DNA from: Candolleomyces eurysporus
Taxonomy: Eukaryota > Basidiomycota > Agaricomycetes > Agaricales > Psathyrellaceae
Assembly (NCBI GenBank): GCA_027579435.1
Contig: JANBPK010000806.1
Coordinates: 496,001 to 560,000, forward strand
DNA length: 64,000 nucleotides
Direction of reading: 5' to 3'
In this document: one piece after another, positions 58,299-64,000 of the stretch
Position numbering within the stretch: position 1 is the stretch's first letter
How the letters are laid out: the number at the start of each line of letters is the position of its first letter
Made by a program: the position numbers and the translations under genes
Notes under the pieces: model-generated
The model's database searches: none
What the model saw: the letters and a program-made list of their open reading frames with translations, nothing else
Told to the model about the DNA's origin: nothing

Positions 58299-59282
58299 AC
58301 CTCCTTCCGAATTTGACAGGGATGCCGTGGCCTGAGATCGAGTTGGCTGAAGGGCGTGCGGGGGTTGGGGCCGAGCTGTCGTTGTGTCCTGGTTGATGGA
58401 AGCGTCGTCAGTTTTACTCGTGTCATTGCGGTCAACGAGTTCAATTTCAGATGTAGAATTGCGACCGGCTGCATGTCTTCTGTGGGGTCCTCCTTGATTG
58501 CTTTCCGTCGATTGGACGTTCTCTCCAGCGAGCCCACTCTGAACGAGCAGCTCCGGAGTCGCAGAGTGTGTGTTAGACCGCTTGCGCTTGAGATTTCCGA
58601 TCCAAGCTCGAAGCCAGCAATCCCAGAGGACCGTTATGGTCCCTGCAATGGCAATAAGCACTGGAAAGTACCAAAGGGCGTTATAGCACAACCCTGCGCA
58701 TGCACCGAACACGACAGGGAGCCTGGTCAGCTTGTCGGTGATTGCCTTTCTCGCGAGTTGGACTGCAGCCAGCGCGATAAGCCCGACAGTGGACGCGTTA
58801 AGTCCAGAGAGGAGGGCATAAACGGGGTCTGGGAGTACGTTGTTGATGCGTTGAACACCGAGTGATAGGCCGAACATGGCCAATGAAGCTGGGAGGGACC
58901 ACAGGAGAAATATGACCGTCGCAGGAATGATTCCTGCTCTTATCTGAGCAATGTTGAAGAGCATCTTGGTTGAGCCGGGTCCGGGAAGAGCTCTTGATAC
59001 TACGCGAGCTTGAATGAGTATAGGCCTGAGGACGACGACCACGAAGACATACAGTTTGCTCGTCAATCCATGGGGTCCGTCAACGAAATGACAATGGAAT
59101 ATCTGGAAATGGACTGGTAGGCCACCAAAACCGATGAATCCAAGGTCGTATGTGCGACTCCAAACATCGCATAGGCGAGCACCTAGACTAGTGGTGTTGA
59201 CTTGGTAGGCTTCCTTAGGTGCGCTGTCATCGTCCCCTTTGGGCTTGCGCAGGACGGAGTGAACGAGGGCCGTCAGCAACAT
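58299..59282 (-). pseudogene. Chromate-type transporter copy B, 3' truncated and broken
   Basis: Closest to copy A. Start MLLTALVHSVLRKPKGDDD at 59280-59282. Compared with A it lost 10 nt just before TPWIDEQ-type sequence and 19 nt between two GCTCTTC words after the intron, and GFGGP became GFGGL. Spliced normally the frame is broken; unspliced, the 53-nt intron minus 29 nt leaves the frame open, so a readable but altered protein is possible. Half 2 is absent, cut by the N at 58298. Confidence 0.78.
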
Positions 59283-59604
59283 GGGGGTGCTCTGGCTCGA
59301 TTTCGGAAGGTGAGAATATACGTCAGCGTGTATCCATTAGGATATGACCCACNAAGGGGGTTGCATGTAGGCAGCTGGACAAAGATTTGGAGAAGGTAAG
59401 GGTTCTGTGCACGTCCTTGCTGTCAGTAGATATAGCCCTACATTTTTTTGATCAATTCTACTCTAGACACAGTATAACAGTGGTACTGAGCAGGTGTTAG
59501 GGGCCAAATTGCATAATTACATTGCGTGATTCTATTTTTGGGTCGGTTTGGGCAGAAAAGGTCCTCACTCTTTGACCTCTTCCACTCACCACCCACCACC
59601 CACC
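59283..59604. other. Junction between CHR copy B and the Crinkler-like gene
   Basis: 322 bp with an N at 59353. Similarity to the 5' flank of copy A stops at about 59320. TCCACTCACCACCCACCACC precedes the next ATG, a CT/CA-rich start region. Confidence 0.6.
59353..59353. other. Single N in intergenic junction
   Basis: Falls close to where homology with copy A's upstream flank ends, so it may hide a breakpoint. Confidence 0.6.
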
Positions 59605-62267
59605 ATGGCTATATCCACGTCCGACCCCTTGACAATCTGGTACATGGTCCTGGGTCCCAATGGGGTGATTCTCGGAGACGCATCCTACATCTGTCTTGAA
59701 CATACCGACGACATTTTCGCTTTCAAGGAACTCCTACGAGAAAAATTCCCCAACCTCCGCCTACCAAGTGTTTGGATAAAGAGAGTCCCCGGTCTCCAGA
59801 TCAGTCATGGCCTCTCTCAACTTCAACTTCAAGAAAAAGTCTCAAAATTATACCAACGCCATGGACTTCAAACGTTGGCCGCTTTCAACAAGATAGCTGA
59901 TTTGGGGATCAAGGAGGATGATATACTCTTCGTCGATGTCGGATCTTGTTTTTTACCTAAATCCCAGCGTAAGTGTTATCTTTCTGACACCATATCCTTG
60001 TTGACACTTCTACAAGCCTCCGAAGCGCATCATCTCAATCCCATACCCCCACATTACCGCCACCTGGTCATGAAAGCACATCGACAAGGCACGGTCACTA
60101 AAGAGGACCTGAAACTCAGCAATGTCATCGAAGAGCGGAAACCGAACCCCATTATTCAAGCCATCGAGAAGCAGCTCAATAGCCCCCGTAATGTTGATTG
60201 TGATAAAGAGCTCAGGGTTATCAATACAAGTCCGTTCTTTGTCTCTCAATGCAGTTTTGTTCATTGTTGAAACGAGTTCAAAGTGAAGGCGCTTCTCGTT
60301 AAGACACAGATATTTTCAACCAACAATGCCGGTTCAAACGACAACGCCTCGCCTTCTTCGAACGACAACGCCTCACCTGCTTCGAACGATAACGCCCCGC
60401 CCGCTTCAAACGACATCACTATGTCAAATCCCGAAGTTGACAATGATGGATACACCTGCAGCCCTGCAGAGCTCCTCCATATGGAAACTGTCTTCGTCAC
60501 CAACTATTGTGCAACATCAGGAAAGGCATCAAATTCATCTGTAAAGGTCTGCTATAACGAAATCTATGCCAATGCCGCAATATTCTATCCATTTGCATTT
60601 GCCTTAAGGGCGCACCCTAGTTTCACCTTCCAATTGTGAGTACCCTGTCTTTCCGACCTCCAGGTTCCATTGATTAATGCGCTTTATTAGTTCTAGATAC
60701 AATTGGCCAATCAATATCTTCATTGAAGTTGGCCAACAAATCTACTCTTATAATCCTAGAAGCGATTTTCTGTTCCAACATGGGGGCTCAATCCGGTTCA
60801 TGGCGGAAGTCCAATCGTTGTCATCCGGGGTCGATCAAAACTGCATGTTGCTTCAAGCAGCATGCTTTGTTAAATTTGCAAACAACCACTTCAAGAAGTA
60901 TATGGAGAAGAAAAATTTCTTCCTGGTTGCAGCATACATAAAGGAAACAGGATACGCAGAACGACACATTGTTTTTCAGGAGAACGACCCTGACCAAGTG
61001 CGTGGTGTACCTTCACCAAAGATAAACTCTAACTTGTCCTAGGTCAAATACTCCACACCAAGAGTGTTCAATCTCAACGTAAGGGAAGGGCTTGTTGAAT
61101 TCCTCCGCGAACTGTATAATCTTGCATCAAGGGCGGCAGCAACAGAATTTAGGGTGGATTTGGAGGACTCACTGGCCCAGGTGGACCAACTAGCAATCGA
61201 ATCCCAACAGTCTGCGAAGGATTCCAATATCAATGCTTGGACAATCATCAAACCTGGCGCCCGCAACGAGCGGCATGGGGGATTTGTCATGCAACCGCTG
61301 TCCTCTCAGCGACTGAGAACCCAAGGTGGTGAGGATGAATGTGTTGGGCAGATCAAAGCGGAGGGGTTAGAGGTCGTGCCCCGAGTTGTTCAAGACAACT
61401 CGGGTAGTGATGTATGGCAATTGATACAGGTATGGTGAAATTCCTTAGTTCCCTTGGACACTATCTCAAAATCTTGTGCAGCCTCTGCCATCAAATATTT
61501 GGATTGTGTACGCACATTCAGATGTTCTGAAATCAAAACCCCTAATTGCAAAACGAGTTTCCAGTTCTTTGTCGCACGAGCTCGAAATTCTGCAATACCT
61601 ACATGCCAAGCCTTCGCCATCCCCATACATCATCCCCCTCACTAGCCATTTCGCTGTTGGCACTGCGAAGTATCTCATCTTCCCAAAAATGCATCGTGTT
61701 GATGAAAATTCGCTGCGCAATAGTAGGATCAAGCATCCTTGTCAAAGCCTTGTCAAGGGTGTCGCCTACCTTCACGCAAACAGAGTCGCTCACCTGGATC
61801 TTAAGCTGGACAACCTGGTCTACAATACCGCCGGGCAGCTGAAGATCATTGACTTTGGCATTGCAGTGCTAGTTCAAGATGAGGAGGAGAAGATTGAAGG
61901 CTACCGCGGTACTCCCGGTTGGACAGCGCCCGAGATTGGTCATGAAGATGGCCCAAAGCAAAGCTATAGTGCTATCAAGGCTGACCGGTGGGCCTGTGGT
62001 CGCCTTCTCGATGTGTTCCTCACATTCGAACCTACAATCAGTTTCTTATTGCTTGCTAGGCAGCTGAGGGCAGATAAGCCTAATAAGCGGCCGTCGCTTG
62101 TTCATTGGTGTGGGGCAAAGGAGATGGAACTGGTGGAACTGACCAGGGCAATCACAGATCATCAGCAAAGAAATGTTGACGATCACCATGATCTGACCCC
62201 ACCTGCAAAGAAGGCGAAGATGGCACAGGCCGTTCCGGTTGATGCGCAACAGAGTGTAGCATTGTAG
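59605..62267 (+). CDS. Crinkler-like protein: ubiquitin-like header, PD-(D/E)xK-like domain, protein kinase
   Basis: N-terminal ~90 residues (LTIWYMVLGPNGVILGDASY, FAFKELLREKFPNLRL) resemble the CRN header domain. After introns and a repeat-containing linker comes a domain with IFIEVGQQIYSYNPRSDFLF and SIRFMAEVQS, which fits a restriction-endonuclease-like core (E, D, ExQ), followed by MLLQAACFVKFANNHFKKY. The C-terminal kinase has KPLIAKRV (beta-3 Lys), SHELEIL (Glu), VAHLDLKLDNLVYN (HLD in place of HRD), IIDFGIAVL and GYRGTPGWTAPE. All catalytic residues are kept. Introns 59971-60030, 60639-60690, 61000-61042 and 61436-61490 (approximate). One exon junction near 60190-60280 is unresolved. 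CRN effectors act in host cells or in conflict between fungi; the role here is inference. Confidence 0.75.
60331..60402 (+). repeat. 24-bp coding minisatellite (three units) in the Crinkler-like linker
   Basis: Three near-identical 24-nt units encode SNDNASPS / SNDNASPA / SNDNAPPA, with a degenerate fourth (SNDITM). Likely length-variable. Confidence 0.8.
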
Positions 62268-62646
62268 ATGGTTGGTTTAACCCTGCAACCAACTCACTTC
62301 CCTCCAGTCTTATTCTCTGTTTTCTCCTTTCCTCTCTCCTCTCTTCATGTCAACTGTCATGTTCCTCATTCCCCTCTATGCCCAATCTATAGCTTCAACT
62401 TGAGGTTGACAGAATGATGGGAACCGGTACCGACTTGACAAGGAGCGTTCAAGGGTCGCACACGCGTCGATTAAGGTACCTTTCAGTATAACCAATCATT
62501 AGTCGTAGATTTGGAATACAAAAACCTATTGGATGCCTATCATAAATCGTACGTGAATACAATTTCTGTAAATTTTTATGCAAATCCAACGCGACGCCTC
62601 AACGACTACCGCTCTGTAAATTGAAAGCAGTTTCCTTCTGTCAGCC
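62268..62646. other. Intergenic: 3' flank of Crinkler-like gene and start of duplicated block
   Basis: 379 bp. From 62393 the sequence matches the 3' flank of copy C (56591 onward). CT-rich between 62300 and 62370. Confidence 0.6.
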
Positions 62647-64000
62647 TTATGACCTGCCCACCGCTCCCCACCAGCCTATTCCTGCCACCCCCCCTNCCCA
62701 GTATGGCAGCAGGTGGAGGGACACCAAACCATTCCACTGCAGTAAAAGTAGCAGATGCGACGAGGAGCCACCATGGTTCTCTACCGAGACTCGACCCTCT
62801 CGCCGATTCCTTCGTCAGGTATCCAATCTCCCACAAACGGTAAACAGCAGTGAAAACGAAGCCCACAGCAGCTGCGTTCACACCTCGCAGAATGCTCACA
62901 ACTTCCGGTCGCTTCCTAAGTGCCCTCCAGATGCTCTGGAATCCGACGCTAAGAAACAGCCCGGGGGTGAAGATTCCGATAAAAGCCAGAATCGCTCCAG
63001 GGAGTGTAGTGGCCACCGAGTGGTTCGTGGTCCCACTCAGAGTCGCCAATGCACCGAGGTACACTGCGAAATTGAAGTTGGGTCCTGGCATGGCTTGGAT
63101 GATGGCAAGCCCGAGCAAGAAATCTCGAGAAGACACCCATCCTGGTTCTACAACATATTCTCGGAGGAGTGGGATAACGACAGGGCCACCACCGAAGATG
63201 ATGGTACCCGCGAGGAACATGTTGTTGAACAATGCAAAGAGCAATGGAGGGGCGCGTAACGATCCTCGTAGGACCATGAGTGCTGTGAAGACCGCGAAAA
63301 AGAGGATGATGAGGGTGATTCCAATTTTGACGGGGATTCCATGGCCCGAAATTGAGTGCGGCGAAGGTCGAGGTGTTGGTGTCGAGGGTCTGGATGTTCC
63401 GTCTGTATTTTCGACGGCTGGGGTGCCGGTGTCATCAGGGCGGCGATGCACGAGTTCGATGTCCTCAGAAACTGGACGACCAACCCGGGGGCGAAGATGG
63501 GGGCCGTCCGTGCTCGTGTGCTTAGAATCTGCCGAAGCCGATTCTGCATCCCGGGGGCCACTCTCTATGTGAGGAGTGGGCTCGACAGGATCCCTCTTTG
63601 CCCTCCTCTTCTGGACAAGCCTCGCAACAAGCCTTCGGACCCAACGATCCCAGAGGACAGTCACTACTCCGGCAATGATGATGAGCACTGGGAAATACCA
63701 AAGCGCATTGTAACACAACCCTGCGCCACCACCAAAGACAACCAATAACCTGGTCAGCTTGTCCGTGATGGCTTTTCTGGCGAGTTGGACTGCGGCAAGG
63801 GCAATGATCCCAACCGTGGCTGCATTGAGCCCAGACAGGAGGGCATAGACGGGATCGGGTAGGACGTCGTCAATCCGCTGGACTCCGAGAGCAAGCCCAT
63901 ACATAGTGATCGCCACCGGGAGGGACCAGAAGGCAAACACCAGCAGGGCAGGGATGAGCCCGGCGCGTATTTGTGCAATATTGAAAAGCATTTTGGTTGA
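62647..64000 (-). CDS. Chromate-type transporter, copy D (5' end outside window)
   Basis: Continues from the window edge (MLFNIAQIRAGLIPALLV) through half 1, the full linker (SGPRDAESASADSKHTS, LRPRVGRPVSEDIELVHRR) and half 2 (FGGGPVVIPLLREYV, IQAMPGPNFNFAVYLGALA, VYRLWEIGYLTKESA), ending GRS with TAA at 62647-62649 if the N at 62696 is dropped. The linker is intact, unlike C. No frame break other than the N. The missing part is the first exon and the start of the second. Probably functional. Confidence 0.85.
62696..62696. other. N inside CHR copy D, probable one-base placeholder
   Basis: Copy C has 11 bases between GCCA and AGTA here; D has 12 counting the N. Removing it restores the C-terminal frame (GIGWWGAVGRS). 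Confidence 0.75.

Larger units (their letters stand above)
62393..64000. repeat. Segmental duplication: CHR copy D plus 3' flank (matches 56591-58297)
   Basis: Second copy of the block described at 56591, continuing past the window end. Confidence 0.85.

Overview
The window is nuclear DNA of a filamentous basidiomycete, most likely an Agaricomycete (mushroom or bracket fungus). Genes are dense and lie on both strands. Almost every gene is interrupted by short GT-AG introns of about 50-65 bp, several with TACTAAC-like branch sites. Gene content fits: fungal exocyst, ESCRT, RNA polymerase I and splicing genes, long-chain chromate-type transporters, secreted YcaC-like hydrolases, GPI-anchored Ser/Thr-rich proteins and a Crinkler-like effector/kinase. 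No tRNA, rRNA or CRISPR array was seen.

Layout. 1-10.5 kb: 3' part of an aldehyde dehydrogenase, VPS60 (ESCRT-III), a MetX-family acyltransferase (probably serine O-succinyltransferase), a large disordered protein, DID2/CHMP1 (ESCRT-III) and SVP26. 10.7-18.7 kb: a synaptojanin-type Sac1/5-phosphatase, then head-to-head SF3A3 and eIF4A-III. 18.7-21.3 kb is a gene-poor stretch. 21.3-26.6 kb: a 74-residue Cys-rich protein, SF3B6, a GPI-anchored PEBP-like protein, LCL2, and a disordered protein with a D-box and a KEN box. 26.7-38 kb: three ribosome-production genes close together, RPA190 (RNA polymerase I), a probable RRN11 (Pol I initiation factor) and RIX1 (60S maturation), with a Laa2-like AP-1 accessory gene among them. 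38-42.5 kb: SEC10 and an AUH-like enoyl-CoA hydratase.

From 42.8 kb the window becomes accessory in character. An F-box-like gene runs into a tandemly duplicated ~2.25-kb block whose two copies each carry a secreted isochorismatase-family gene; the second copy also has a 305-bp insertion. After three cell-surface or hypothetical genes, 54.8 kb to the end holds four chromate-type transporter copies on the minus strand (one complete, two broken, one cut by the window edge). They look like a duplicated two-gene unit. Between the members of the second unit sits a Crinkler-like gene (ubiquitin-like header, PD-(D/E)xK-like domain, kinase domain).

Seven isolated N characters occur. At three coding positions (26762, 34953, 62696) removing the N restores the reading frame, so these look like one-base gap placeholders. 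The N at 58298 joins two unrelated parts of transporter paralogues and probably hides a real gap. Gene models were spliced by eye from consensus sites and frame continuity; boundaries that could not be settled are stated.
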